Assembly: GCF_036250675.1 (NCBI RefSeq)
Contig: NZ_CP109592.1
Coordinates: 2,790,001-2,854,000, forward strand
From: Streptomyces sp. NBC_01689
GTDB taxonomy: Bacteria > Actinomycetota > Actinomycetes > Streptomycetales > Streptomycetaceae
DNA: 64,000 bases
Reading direction: 5' to 3'
Shown: positions 35,305 to 44,401 of the stretch, piece after piece
Layout of the letters: every line of letters begins with the position of its first letter
Numbering within the stretch: position 1 is the stretch's first letter
The notes under the pieces: generated by a model
Told to the model about the DNA's origin: nothing
Seen by the model: the letters and a program-made list of their open reading frames with translations, nothing else
Databases searched by the model: none
Program-made: the position numbers and the translations under genes

Positions 35305-36780
35305 ATGCCGAACGGACCGGTCGTCCACGGAATGGACAGGACCCTCGGAAGCCGGCAGCTCGCCGGGCTGCTGACCGCGTCGCCCCACACCGGCGGGCGC
35401 CCCGGGTACCGCGCCCTCGCCGACGGCGTCCGCACCCTGCTCCTGCACGGCCGGATCGCGCTGCACGTCCGGCTGCCCGCGGAGCGCGAACTCGCCTCGA
35501 CGCTCGGGGTCAGCCGGGCCACGGTGACGGCGGCGTACGACCTGTTGCGGGAGGACGGGTTCGCGCGCAGCAGGCGGGGCGCGGGGACGTGGACGGAACT
35601 GCCCGACGGCCACCGTCCGGCCAATGTGGCCTCCTTCCCCGCCGAGGACGGGGTGATCGACCTGGCCGTCGCGGCGCCCGGCGCGCCCGAGGCAGAGCTC
35701 GCGGAGGCTCTCGCGGAGGCGTCCGGACTGCTGCGCGCGCGTGCTTCCACGCCCGGCTACAACCCTTACGGGACCAGCGAGTTGCGGGCCGCCGTCGCCG
35801 AGCGGTTCACCCGGCGCGGCCTGCCCACGCTGCCGGACCAGATCCTCATCACGAACGGGGCGCAGCAGGCGCTCTCGCTGACGCTGGGGCTGCTCGGCCG
35901 GCCCGGTGACCGGATCCTGGTCGAGAACCCCTCGTATCCGAACGCGCTCGACACGATGCGGCGCATCGGTCTGCGCGCCACCCCCGTCCCGGTCACGGAG
36001 GACGGCTGGGACCCTGGCCTGATCGACGGCGCGCTGCGGCAGGCGGCGCCCCGGCTGGCGTATCTGATCCCCGACTTCCACAATCCGACGGGGTGTCTGA
36101 TGCCGGCCGAACAGCGTCTGGCGGTGCTGGAGTCCGTGCGGGCGACCGGTACCTGGCTGGTCGTCGACGAGACGATGACGGACATCGCGCTGGACGTGCC
36201 GCCGCCGGTGCCGTTCGCGTCGCTCGCCCCGCGCGGGACGGGCGAACAGATCGTCACGGTGGGGTCGTTGAGCAAGACGCACTGGGGCGGGCTGCGGGTC
36301 GGCTGGGTACGGGCGGGGTCGCGGCTGATCACCGAGCTGGCGACGGCGCGGGTACCGGCGGACATGGGCGGCCCGGTCCTGGACCAGTTGGTCGCTCTCG
36401 GCCTGCTGGCGCGGACGGAGCAGGTCCTGGCCGAGCGGCTGCCGCGGCTGCGGGTCCAGCGGGACGCGCTCGCGGAGTCGCTGGGCCGTCATCTCCCCGA
36501 CTGGCGCTGGACGCCGCCGCCGGGCGGCCTGTCCCTCTGGATCGACCTGGGGCGTCCGGTCGCCTCGCCGCTGGCCCGCGCGGCCCTCGGGCGGGGCGTG
36601 CGCATCGAGGGCGGCGCCCGCTTCGGCGCGGACCCGGGCACCCATGAGTCCCGGCTGCGCTTCCCGTACACCCTGGCGCCGGACGTGCTCGACGAGGCGG
36701 TACGCCGGGTCGCGACCGCGCTGGACGGCGGCCTCGACGCGGCCGGCACGGACACCGGACGCCCCCGCTGGGTCGCCTGA
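35305..36780 (+). CDS. MocR/GabR-type regulator (GntR HTH fused to class I aminotransferase fold)
   Basis: A 491-residue fusion. Residues 30-100 are a GntR winged helix (ALADGVRTLLLHGRIALHVRLPAERELASTLGVSRATVTAAYDLL). From about 115 the protein is a fold-type I PLP enzyme, with NGAQQALSLTLGLL, the aspartate region LVVDETMTDIAL and the PLP lysine in SLSKTHWGGLRVGW. MocR proteins use the PLP domain as a sensor. The target is unknown. It may act on a gene outside this region, since its neighbours are not typical vitamin B6 or GABA genes. Confidence 0.9.
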   Translation: MPNGPVVHGMDRTLGSRQLAGLLTASPHTGGRPGYRALADGVRTLLLHGRIALHVRLPAERELASTLGVSRATVTAAYDLLREDGFARSRRGAGTWTELPDGHRPANVASFPAEDGVIDLAVAAPGAPEAELAEALAEASGLLRARASTPGYNPYGTSELRAAVAERFTRRGLPTLPDQILITNGAQQALSLTLGLLGRPGDRILVENPSYPNALDTMRRIGLRATPVPVTEDGWDPGLIDGALRQAAPRLAYLIPDFHNPTGCLMPAEQRLAVLESVRATGTWLVVDETMTDIALDVPPPVPFASLAPRGTGEQIVTVGSLSKTHWGGLRVGWVRAGSRLITELATARVPADMGGPVLDQLVALGLLARTEQVLAERLPRLRVQRDALAESLGRHLPDWRWTPPPGGLSLWIDLGRPVASPLARAALGRGVRIEGGARFGADPGTHESRLRFPYTLAPDVLDEAVRRVATALDGGLDAAGTDTGRPRWVA

Positions 36781-36905
36781 CCGCGCCCGCCCGCCCGTTC
36801 CGCACGGCGCCGTCCGCCCGTACCGGCGGGTCCGGCTCGCACGACGACACCCGCCCGCACCGGCCGGACCGGCCTGCCGGGACCGACCGGGCCGACGCGC
36901 ACGGC

Positions 36906-36947
36906 GACACCGGCACCGCGACACCGGCACCGCGACACCGGCACCGC
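36906..36947. repeat. Three exact 14-bp tandem units
   Basis: GACACCGGCACCGC repeats at 36906, 36920 and 36934, in the gap between the MocR gene and the small convergent gene. Confidence 0.85.
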
Positions 36948-36974
36948 GACGCCCGCGCGAATCCGCCGGTCCGG

Positions 36975-37262
36975 CTACCGCAGCGGCGGGCGTCCGAAGA
37001 GTTCCACCGCGCTGCGCACCTCCGCGAGGCCGGTCGCCAGCGCGCTGACCGAGCCGATCGCGCCCGCGATCAGCAGCAGGGAGCGGCGCAGCCGCGGGAT
37101 CTCGGGGACGCCGCTGAGCGCCATCGCGGCGAGCGCCGCGAGTTCGTCCTCGGCGATGCCCCGGTCGGGGAACTCCACCGGATGCACCGCGAGTTCACGG
37201 CGCAGCCGGGAGACGGCGGTCCGCAGTTCCGCCACTCTCGGGTCCTCGTCGCTGCCGGTCAC
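36975..37262 (-). CDS. Small conserved Streptomyces protein (DUF5955-like)
   Basis: 95 residues, starting at a GTG with AGAGG four bases upstream. An acidic, helical N-terminal half (EDPRVAELRTAVSRLRREL) precedes a more hydrophobic C-terminal half (LLLIAGAIGSVSALATGLAEVRSAVELFG). I recall similar 95-residue proteins annotated as DUF5955 in streptomycetes, with no known function. A longer frame upstream has no family similarity. It is convergent with the MocR gene. Confidence 0.7.
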   Translation of the reverse strand: MTGSDEDPRVAELRTAVSRLRRELAVHPVEFPDRGIAEDELAALAAMALSGVPEIPRLRRSLLLIAGAIGSVSALATGLAEVRSAVELFGRPPLR

Positions 37263-37488
37263 TGACCTCTGCCCCAAGCTCCGCAACACAGCCCTTCTCC
37301 CCCCTCGTACACCCCGGTGCGCGAGTGTCTCGCCCGCACGCCCGCATGTCCCGTGCCCCAGGGCGTCGGTCGGGCACCGAGGGACGCGGGTCAGTAAACG
37401 CCACCCGGTGAGGTGGGCGCCACAGGGCGGACCGAAATTCAGCCCCCCGAAACCGTGCGGTCGACGCCCGGTCAGGTATGCAGGACGT

Positions 37489-38088
37489 ATGACGCACAGG
37501 GAAGACCAGGTGGCCGGGCTGCTTCTCGCGGCGGGCGGGGGACGACGGCTCGGCGGACGGCCCAAGGCGCTGCTCGAACACCGGGGGCGCCCCCTCGTGG
37601 AGCACGCCGTCGGCGTGCTGCGCGCGGCCGGCTGCGCGCGGGTCCACGTGGTGCTGGGCGCGGAGGCCGCCGCCGTACGCGCGCGGGCCCGGCTCGACGG
37701 CTGCGTGCTCGTCGACAACCCGGAGTGGGAGCGCGGGATGGGCTCGTCGCTGCGGGCCGGGCTCGGTTCGCTCGACGGCACGGGTGCGCGGGCGGCGCTG
37801 GTCTCACTGGTCGACCAGCCCGGCATCGGGCCCCTGGCGGTCGCCCGGGTCCTCGCCGCGTACCGGGACGACACCTCCCTGGTCTCGGCGGCCTACGACG
37901 GTACGCGCGGCCATCCCGTCCTCTTCGGCGCCGCGCACTGGACCGGCGTCGCGGCGAGTGCGACCGGTGACCGGGGGGCACGTGCCTATCTCAGGGAGCG
38001 GGAGGCGCGGATCACCCTCGTCGAGTGCGGGGACGTGGCGCGCCCGTACGACATCGACACGGAGGACGATCTGGGACACCTTGAGTGA
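37489..38088 (+). CDS. MobA/MocA-like nucleotidyltransferase
   Basis: A 199-residue nucleotidyltransferase with the NTP-binding GLLLAAGGGRRLGGRPKALL at residues 10-29 and DQPGIGPLAVARVL in the middle. MocA-type enzymes attach CMP to molybdopterin for xanthine dehydrogenase-family enzymes. Given the purine genes around it, maturation of a xanthine dehydrogenase encoded elsewhere is a reasonable inference. The ATG at 37489 follows CAGGACGT. It lies 187 bases before malate synthase, which has its own promoter. Confidence 0.85.
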   Translation: MTHREDQVAGLLLAAGGGRRLGGRPKALLEHRGRPLVEHAVGVLRAAGCARVHVVLGAEAAAVRARARLDGCVLVDNPEWERGMGSSLRAGLGSLDGTGARAALVSLVDQPGIGPLAVARVLAAYRDDTSLVSAAYDGTRGHPVLFGAAHWTGVAASATGDRGARAYLREREARITLVECGDVARPYDIDTEDDLGHLE

Positions 38089-38136
38089 GCGGCGTGGCAC
38101 TGAGCGCCACAGTGCCTCGACCCGGAGAATCTCGAC

Positions 38137-38190
38137 ATCAACAAATCATTGAACTTCCACCATGAGGAAACTACTATCCACTGTTCAGAA
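38137..38190 (+). promoter_or_regulatory. Malate synthase promoter carrying both operator classes
   Basis: -35 TTGAAC (38149-38154), a 17-bp spacer and -10 TACTAT (38172-38177) make a near-consensus promoter. ATCAAC-N5-ATTGAA (38137-38153) overlaps the -35. TTCC-N7-GGAA (38155-38169) lies between -35 and -10. ATCC-N7-AGAA (38176-38190) overlaps the -10 and start site, again 21 bp after the first box. Confidence 0.8.
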
Positions 38191-38275
38191 GCGCCGTGCT
38201 GCTCTCCAGGCGCTCACTGCCCTGCCCGGGTCGCCTGGCACCCGGTGCCACGCTCGCTGAAGGAAGTGACAGCTC

Positions 38276-39901
38276 ATGTCCGCACCAGCGCCGTCCCCGC
38301 TGGCCATCGTCGACGCCGAGCCCCTGCCCCGGCAGGAAGAGGTCCTCACGGACGCGGCCCTCGCCTTCGTGGCCGAGCTGCACCGGCTGTTCACGCCCCG
38401 GCGTGACGAGCTCCTCGCCCGCCGCGCCGAGCGCCGCGCCGAGATCGCCCGCACCTCCACGCTCGACTTCCTCCCGGAGACGGCCGCGATCCGCGCGGAC
38501 GACTCCTGGAAGGTGGCCCCGGCCCCGCCGGCCCTGAACGACCGCCGGGTGGAGATCACCGGCCCCACCGACCGCAAGATGACCGTCAACGCCCTCAACT
38601 CCGGTGCCCGGGTGTGGCTCGCGGACTTCGAGGACGCCTCCGCGCCCACCTGGGAGAACGTGGTCCTCGGCCAGGTCAACCTGATCGACGCCTACACCCG
38701 GAACATCGACTTCACGGACCAGGGGTCCGGCAAGTCGTACGCCCTCAAGGCCGATGAGGAACTCGCGACCGTCGTCGTGCGCCCGCGTGGCTGGCACCTG
38801 GACGAGCGTCACCTCCGCGCCCCCGACGGCACCGCCGTTCCCGGCGCGCTCGTCGACTTCGGCCTCTACTTCTTCCACAACGCCCAGCGGCTGATCGACC
38901 TCGGCAAGGGACCGTATTTCTACCTCCCGAAGACGGAGTCCCACCTGGAGGCGCGCCTCTGGAACGACGTCTTCGTCTTCGCGCAGGACCACCTCGGCAT
39001 CCCCCGGGGCACCGTCCGCGCGACCGTCCTGATCGAGACGATCACGGCCGCGTACGAGATGGACGAGATCCTCTACGAACTCCGGGACCACGCCTCCGGG
39101 TTGAACGCGGGCCGCTGGGACTACCTCTTCTCCATCGTGAAGAACTTCCGTGACGGCGGGCAGAAGTTCGTCCTGCCGGACCGCAACGCGGTCACGATGA
39201 CGGCCCCGTTCATGCGCGCGTACACCGAACTCCTCGTCCGCACCTGCCACCGGCGCGGCGCGCACGCCATCGGCGGGATGGCGGCGTTCATCCCGTCGCG
39301 GCGCGACGAGGAGGTCAACAAGGTCGCCTTCGAGAAGGTCAAGGCCGACAAGGACCGGGAGGCGGGGGACGGGTTCGACGGGTCGTGGGTGGCCCACCCG
39401 GACCTCGTCCCGATCGCGATGGCCTCCTTCGACGCCGTCCTCGGCGACCGGCCGAACCAGAAGGACCGGCTGCGCGAGGACGTGTCGGTCGCGGCCGGCG
39501 ACCTGATCGCCGTCGACTCGCTCGACGCGCGGCCCACGTACGCCGGTCTGGTCAACGCCGTGCAGGTCGGCATCCGTTACATCGAGGCCTGGCTGCGCGG
39601 CCTCGGCGCGGTCGCCATCTTCAACCTGATGGAGGACGCGGCGACGGCCGAGATCTCCCGCTCGCAGATCTGGCAGTGGATCAACGCGGGTGTCGTCTTC
39701 GAGAACGGCGAGAGCGCCACCCCGGAACTCGCCCGCAAGATCGCCGCCGAGGAACTGGCCGCCATCCGTGCCGAGATCGGCGAGGAGGCGTTCGCCGCGG
39801 GCAACTGGCAGCGGGCGCACGACCTGCTGCTGACGGTGGCCCTGGACGAGGACTACGCCGACTTCCTCACCCTGCCCGCCTACGAGCAGCTCGTCGGCTG
39901 A
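38276..39901 (+). CDS. aceB: Malate synthase A
   Basis: A 541-residue malate synthase, condensing glyoxylate with acetyl-CoA to malate. The family signature [16 protein letters not shown], the substrate loop [18 protein letters not shown] and [10 protein letters not shown] are all present. The length is that of isoform A. The ATG at 38276 has AAGGAAG nine bases upstream. No isocitrate lyase is nearby, and the promoter shares boxes with the allantoin regulator and hydroxypyruvate isomerase promoters. It therefore probably serves purine-derived glyoxylate rather than the glyoxylate shunt. Confidence 0.95.
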   Translation: MSAPAPSPLAIVDAEPLPRQEEVLTDAALAFVAELHRLFTPRRDELLARRAERRAEIARTSTLDFLPETAAIRADDSWKVAPAPPALNDRRVEITGPTDRKMTVNALNSGARVWLADFEDASAPTWENVVLGQVNLIDAYTRNIDFTDQGSGKSYALKADEELATVVVRPRGWHLDERHLRAPDGTAVPGALVDFGLYFFHNAQRLIDLGKGPYFYLPKTESHLEARLWNDVFVFAQDHLGIPRGTVRATVLIETITAAYEMDEILYELRDHASGLNAGRWDYLFSIVKNFRDGGQKFVLPDRNAVTMTAPFMRAYTELLVRTCHRRGAHAIGGMAAFIPSRRDEEVNKVAFEKVKADKDREAGDGFDGSWVAHPDLVPIAMASFDAVLGDRPNQKDRLREDVSVAAGDLIAVDSLDARPTYAGLVNAVQVGIRYIEAWLRGLGAVAIFNLMEDAATAEISRSQIWQWINAGVVFENGESATPELARKIAAEELAAIRAEIGEEAFAAGNWQRAHDLLLTVALDEDYADFLTLPAYEQLVG

Positions 39902-39905
39902 GCCG

Positions 39906-40196
39906 TCATCGCTCCGAGTGGCCCAGGGACCTGCCCGGGGCCACTCGGTCGCGTACCAGCCGCTTGACCGCGGTCGGCTCCGGGAAGCCCTGCTCACGGC
40001 GGTCCCAGACCACCTCGTCGTCGACCCGGACGACGAAGACGCCGCCGGTCCCGGGCTTGAGGGACAGCTCGCCGAGCTCGGTCTCGAACGTGGTGAGCAG
40101 CTCCTGCGCCAGCCAGGCCGCGCGCGGGAGCCAGCGGCACTGGGTGCAGTACTCGATCTGCACGCGGTGCGCGCCGGTAGAGGGTGTCGTGGTCAT
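39906..40196 (-). CDS. SelT/SelW/SelH-family thioredoxin-like protein
   Basis: A 96-residue protein with the redox motif CTQC (residues 17-20, IEYCTQCRWLPRAAWLAQELLTTF) and the family segments PGTGGVFVVRVDDEVVWDRREQGFPEP. Both positions of the motif are cysteine, with no selenocysteine. Its start overlaps the HipA-like gene by ATGA. Its own 3' end contains the hairpin that terminates the convergent malate synthase gene. Confidence 0.88.
   Translation of the reverse strand: MTTTPSTGAHRVQIEYCTQCRWLPRAAWLAQELLTTFETELGELSLKPGTGGVFVVRVDDEVVWDRREQGFPEPTAVKRLVRDRVAPGRSLGHSER
39914..39948. terminator. Terminator hairpin inside the selW 3' end
   Basis: An 11-bp perfect stem (39914-39924 with 39938-39948, 13-nt loop), thirteen bases after the malate synthase stop and within the last codons of the opposite gene. 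Confidence 0.7.
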
Positions 40197-41107
40197 TCGA
40201 GATGCACCGACCAATCCTGTTCCGCCGCCGGTTTTCCGTGCAGGTCCGGCACCCGCTTGAGCCAGTTCGGACGCCCCCGTTCGGTGCGCGCCGCCCGGTC
40301 CGCGTCCTCGGCGGCGAGCTGCTCGCGGGTCGGGAAGTCCGTGGGCAGCCAGGCCGCCGACGCCTTCACCCGGGCGAGGAGATAGCCGACGTACGCGTCC
40401 CGGGCGTCGTCCGGGGTCGCGAACCCGGGCTCGTCCGTGAGCCACGCGTCCGGCACCCGGGCCGTGACCTCCCGCAGCAGCGCCTCCGTGACCTTCGGCG
40501 CGAGTTCGGCGTCCGCCGCCCGGGTGTCGGGGGCGCAGCCGCCCAGCGCGTGGTGCCGGAAGTCGTAGGCCTTCTCCGGTGCGGAGGCGTCCCAGCGGTG
40601 GTGGAAGACGAGGGCCGCGCCGTGGTCGATCAGCCACAGGCGCGGCGGCGCGACACCGAGCGTCGGCCAGATCATCAGGTTCGAGCTGTGCACCGTACGG
40701 TCGACGTTGACCGTCAGGGCGTCCAGCCAGATCACCCGGCCCGCCTCCAGCGGGTCGACGGCGAAGGTCCTGGCGGCCTCCGGCGTGAAGTCCCGCGCGC
40801 CCGGCAGGAAGTCCATCCCCAGGTTCACCCCGGCGCTGGCCCGCAGCAGGTCCTGGACCTCCTGGTGGGGCTCGTCCTCGGCGACCGCGGGATCGAAGTG
40901 CACGAGGACCAGCTCGGGGAAGCGCAGCCCGAGGGCGCGCGCCAGCTCACCGACGACCACTTCGGCGACCAGCGCCTTGCGGCCCTGCGCGGAGCCCGTG
41001 AACTTCACGACGTACGTGCCCAGGTCGTCGGCCTCGACGAGTCCCGGCAGCGAGCCGCCCTCGTGCAGGGGCTCGACGTAGCGGTGCGCGATCACTTCTC
41101 TGAGCAT
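40193..41107 (-). CDS. HipA-like kinase family protein
   Basis: A 304-residue protein resembling the actinobacterial HipA-family proteins. It has LGTYVVKFTGSAQGRKALVAEVVVGELARALGL near the N-terminus (a putative nucleotide-binding lysine), LTVNVDRTVHSSNLMIWPT (catalytic-loop-like DR..NxN) and LWLIDHGAALVFHH (metal-binding D). No HipB-like antitoxin gene is present, so a toxin role is not supported. It is followed directly by the SelW-like gene through an ATGA overlap. Substrate unknown. Confidence 0.75.
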   Translation of the reverse strand: MLREVIAHRYVEPLHEGGSLPGLVEADDLGTYVVKFTGSAQGRKALVAEVVVGELARALGLRFPELVLVHFDPAVAEDEPHQEVQDLLRASAGVNLGMDFLPGARDFTPEAARTFAVDPLEAGRVIWLDALTVNVDRTVHSSNLMIWPTLGVAPPRLWLIDHGAALVFHHRWDASAPEKAYDFRHHALGGCAPDTRAADAELAPKVTEALLREVTARVPDAWLTDEPGFATPDDARDAYVGYLLARVKASAAWLPTDFPTREQLAAEDADRAARTERGRPNWLKRVPDLHGKPAAEQDWSVHLE

Positions 41108-41366
41108 TTTCCCAGGCTATCTGGCGGATGCGCCCCATCCCCCGGCGCGAGGTGAGCATAGTGGTCGGGTGTGATCGTCGAGGGTGAGGGCCCCGGCCGG
41201 CTCGTGGACGCCGCCACCGCCCCGCCGGCTCCGTGCGGCTCCCCGCGCCCCTGCGGGCGTCCGTCGCGGCCACCGGCGGTTCTTCCGCCGACCCGGCGTC
41301 CATGTCCCTGTCACCTCGGGCCCCCTGCCCCGGCACGCACACCGCACCTGGACAGGAGGAACGAAC

Positions 41367-42596
41367 ATGACCACGACCGACCACGACGACTTCACCGTGA
41401 TGGACGCCGCCTTCAAGGCCGACGCGCACGCGCGGTACGCGGAGCTGCGGGCCCGCGGTCCCGTCCACAAGGCGCAGATCCTGCGCGGTCTCGACACCTG
41501 GGTGGTGGTGGACCACGACCTGGCGAAGATCGCGCTGACCCATCCCGCCCTGCTCAAGGACGCGACGCCGGCCGCCGACGCGCTCGAAGCGGTCGGCTTC
41601 ACCGCGCACCGGCCGGAATCCGGCCTGGGTGCCAACATGCTCAACGCCGATCCGCCGGACCACACCCGGCTGCGGGGTCTGGTCGCGGCCGCTTTCACCC
41701 GGCCCCGGATCGAGGCGCTGCGACCGCGTGTCGCCGAGATCGCGGAGGGACTCGCCGACGCGATGGCGCCGCTGGGCGCCGCCGACCTCGTCCGGTCGTT
41801 CACCGGCCCGCTTCCCGTCCAGGTCATCTCCGAACTGCTGGGCGTACCGGAGGAGGGCCGTGCCTCGTTCCGCGCCTGGACGTCCCAGGCGCTCGGCTCG
41901 AAGGCCGAGAAGCAGCGGGAGGCCTTCGTCAGCCTCAACGGCTATCTGGCCGAACTCGTCGCCGAGAAAAAGCGCTCGCCCGGTGACGACCTGCTGTCCG
42001 CGCTCACCGCGGTGCACGACCAGCGGGACGGCCGGCTGTCGATGGCCGAGCTGGTGGGTACCGCGAACCTGCTGGTGGTGGCCGGTCACGACACGACGGT
42101 GAATCTCCTGGGCAACGCCATGGTGGCGCTGTTGCACCGCCCCGGACAGGCCCGGCGGCTGCGCGAGCGGCCGGAGCTGCTGCCCGGCGCCGTCGAGGAG
42201 TTACTGCGGTTCGATCCGCCGGTCGAGTTCACGCCGATGCGGTACGCGGCCGAGGACATCACCCTCGGCGGCGCGCGCATACCGCGCGGCGGCACGGTCG
42301 TGGTGGCCCTGACCTCGGTGGGACGGGCGGACCCGGCCATGGCGGCGGAGCGCGACGTCCTCGACGTGGGCCGGCCCGACGTCCGTCACCTGTCGTTCGG
42401 CCACGGCATCCACCACTGCCTCGGCGCGCCGCTGGCCCGGCTGGAGGCGGAGGTCGGCATCGGAACGCTCCTGCGCCGCTTCCCGGATCTGGCCACGGCG
42501 GTGCGGCCGGACGACGTCCCGTGGATACCCGTCGGTCTGATGCGCGGCCCGGTGAGCCTGCCGGTCACCTTCACCCCCGCTCCCGCCACGGCCTAG
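41367..42596 (+). CDS. Cytochrome P450
   Basis: A 409-residue bacterial P450, with I-helix AGHDTT, ExxR in EELLR and haem loop FGHGIHHCLGAPLARLEAE. The ATG at 41367 has AGGAGGA seven bases upstream, so longer frames are rejected. It resembles the other P450 in this window in the haem region but differs elsewhere. No ferredoxin gene is adjacent. The 259-bp spacer to the HipA-like gene carries a relative of the intergenic repeat seen at 17017. Confidence 0.93.
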   Translation: MTTTDHDDFTVMDAAFKADAHARYAELRARGPVHKAQILRGLDTWVVVDHDLAKIALTHPALLKDATPAADALEAVGFTAHRPESGLGANMLNADPPDHTRLRGLVAAAFTRPRIEALRPRVAEIAEGLADAMAPLGAADLVRSFTGPLPVQVISELLGVPEEGRASFRAWTSQALGSKAEKQREAFVSLNGYLAELVAEKKRSPGDDLLSALTAVHDQRDGRLSMAELVGTANLLVVAGHDTTVNLLGNAMVALLHRPGQARRLRERPELLPGAVEELLRFDPPVEFTPMRYAAEDITLGGARIPRGGTVVVALTSVGRADPAMAAERDVLDVGRPDVRHLSFGHGIHHCLGAPLARLEAEVGIGTLLRRFPDLATAVRPDDVPWIPVGLMRGPVSLPVTFTPAPATA

Positions 42597-42660
42597 GTGT
42601 ATCGACCCGAAGCGTTGTTCACACGGCTGATCGGTGGGTGGTGGGTGGCCGCGCGCCACC

Positions 42661-42731
42661 GGACCCGTTCAGCCCCGCGCGAGCAACCTGTTCAGCGCCG
42701 CGCCGGCGGACCCGCTCAGCCCCGCGCGAGC
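42661..42731. repeat. 24-bp direct repeat duplicating the 3' end of the siderophore synthetase gene
   Basis: 42661-42684 and 42708-42731 are identical except for one base. The copy nearer the gene contains the last codons and stop of the minus-strand synthetase. The outer copy recreates Leu-Ala-Arg-Gly-stop 47 bp away, in a different frame. Confidence 0.85.
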
Positions 42732-44299
42732 GGGTTCGGCAGCGGGTGGTAGCGGGCGTCCGCGCCGTCCGCGCGGGTCCAGCGGAGCAGCAGGTTCGTC
42801 TTGCCGGGGAGGGTGGGGGCGGTGAGCAGGTCCGTGATCGCGTCCGCGATGCCGGGCAGGCCGTGGGCCGCCAGTTCGGCCCGTACGGCGGGCCAGGGGT
42901 CCCAGTCCGGGTGCCGCTCCGCGAGCAGCGCGGCCAGCTCGGTCACGTTGTTGACGATCAGGCAGTAGACCAGCCGCTCCCACCCGGCGGCCCGGTCCAC
43001 GTCCGTCAGGAGCTTCACGCCCTCCGCGTCCCGGAACAGCGCCTGGACCGGTGTCCCCTCCGCGTCCACGGCCACCAGGGTGTTCTGCAGATGTGCCTCC
43101 AGCACCACGCCGTGCCGTGCGAACGCCTCCAGCACGGGCGGTACGACCTGGCGCAGATACGCCGCCCACCACGCGGACGGGTCGGTGAGAGCGTCGAGGG
43201 GGCTGCCCTCGAAGCCCTCCACGAGAGCGGCCGCGAGCAGCGCGGTGGTGCCCGGGGCGAGGTGGCCGCGCAGCCCGTCGCGGACGAGGACGGCGAGCTC
43301 CTCGAAGGCGAAGTCGGCGGTGCGGTACCCCCGGTCGCTCAGCCAGGCGGCGCGGTGGCCGGGGGCACGGCCGACGGAGGGGCGCCCCCCGGGGACGCGG
43401 TCGACGCGGGTGTCCGCCGGTCCGGACACGGCGGTGAAGGCCGCGGCGGTCGCGGCGTCCGTGCGGCGCAGTTTCAGCAGGTCGTGCCGCCACAGCCGGC
43501 GGATGTCGTTGGTGATGCGCACGTCGAGGCTGAACTTGACGAAGAGGTCGTCCTCGGGGGCGTACAGCGTACGGATGGCCGCGGTCGGCCACAGCGGGCG
43601 GGCCGTGCGGCCGAGGCGGACCAGCCTGCCGTCGGCGAAGGCGGCCCTGATCGCCGGCCGGGAGCCGACCAGGCCGAGCTGCCAAGGGTGGGCCGGCAGC
43701 AGCCGGTAGCCGGCCGGTGCCGGTCCGAGGACGTCGAGCGGAGTCGTGTCGCCCTCCTCGGCCACCGCGTCCTCGCGCACGGCGAGCAGTTCCAGCGGGA
43801 AGCGGGCGTACGCCTCGGGCGCGTACGGCAGCCAGTCCGCCGCGGGGCCGCCGCCGCGGGCCTTGGGCGCCGGATGGTACGGATGCCCGGTGATCAGGGA
43901 CTGCTCGGAGCGCAGGTACGGGTCGTCCGGGGGCTTCGCGACGGAGCGCGCGGCGAGCAGCGCGGCCACCGTGTCCCGGCTGTCGGTCATCTCCGCGGGC
44001 AGCTCGGAGTTGGACAGACCGGTGAACAGGCGCAGCTCCTCCGCCGTGAGCGCCACGAGCGCGGCGTGGCCGAGCCGCCGCCAGGCGCCGTCGGTGAACA
44101 CCTCGGGAGCGCGCGGCCGCCGGCTGCCCCGCACCCGCATCAGCCTGCCACTGGCCCGGAGCCGGAAGGTGCCGGGGTCCCCGGCGGGTTCCGCCACCTC
44201 CCGCAGCAGACAATTGAGCAGCGGCGCCGAGGCGTACGCGTCGGCGGTGTCCTCACCATTTCCGTCGCTCCCGGCGGGCGGAGGCAGTCTGGGCGGCAT
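42716..44299 (-). CDS. NRPS-independent siderophore (IucA/IucC-type) synthetase 1
   Basis: A 527-residue NIS synthetase, ATP-dependent, joining a carboxylate such as citrate to an amine or alcohol. Family motifs are ITGHPYHPAPKARGG (ATP binding), LLPAHPWQLGLV, VKFSLDVRITNDIRRL and EAHLQNTLVAVDAEGTP. The start is uncertain. The ATG at 44299 is conservative. A GTG at 44335, with CATAAT eight bases upstream, would give a leaderless product 12 residues longer. It is divergent from a second synthetase. Confidence 0.88.
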   Translation of the reverse strand: MPPRLPPPAGSDGNGEDTADAYASAPLLNCLLREVAEPAGDPGTFRLRASGRLMRVRGSRRPRAPEVFTDGAWRRLGHAALVALTAEELRLFTGLSNSELPAEMTDSRDTVAALLAARSVAKPPDDPYLRSEQSLITGHPYHPAPKARGGGPAADWLPYAPEAYARFPLELLAVREDAVAEEGDTTPLDVLGPAPAGYRLLPAHPWQLGLVGSRPAIRAAFADGRLVRLGRTARPLWPTAAIRTLYAPEDDLFVKFSLDVRITNDIRRLWRHDLLKLRRTDAATAAAFTAVSGPADTRVDRVPGGRPSVGRAPGHRAAWLSDRGYRTADFAFEELAVLVRDGLRGHLAPGTTALLAAALVEGFEGSPLDALTDPSAWWAAYLRQVVPPVLEAFARHGVVLEAHLQNTLVAVDAEGTPVQALFRDAEGVKLLTDVDRAAGWERLVYCLIVNNVTELAALLAERHPDWDPWPAVRAELAAHGLPGIADAITDLLTAPTLPGKTNLLLRWTRADGADARYHPLPNPLARG

Positions 44300-44401
44300 G
44301 GAGTCCACACGATCCGTTCGTTCCCTACGGTGCACCGGTGATCATTATGTCTGTCGGCGCGGGCGACCGCGCCGCGGTCCCCACATCCGAGGAGCCCGAC
44401 C

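Noticed and set aside
40193..41107. HipBA toxin-antitoxin module
   Set aside because: No small helix-turn-helix antitoxin gene next to the HipA-like gene; its neighbour is a SelW-like redox protein.
44300..44401. Iron-responsive box between the siderophore synthetase genes
   Set aside because: No 19-bp TTAGGTTAGGCTAACC-type dyad could be found in the spacer; the AT-rich CATTATG segment is better read as a -10.
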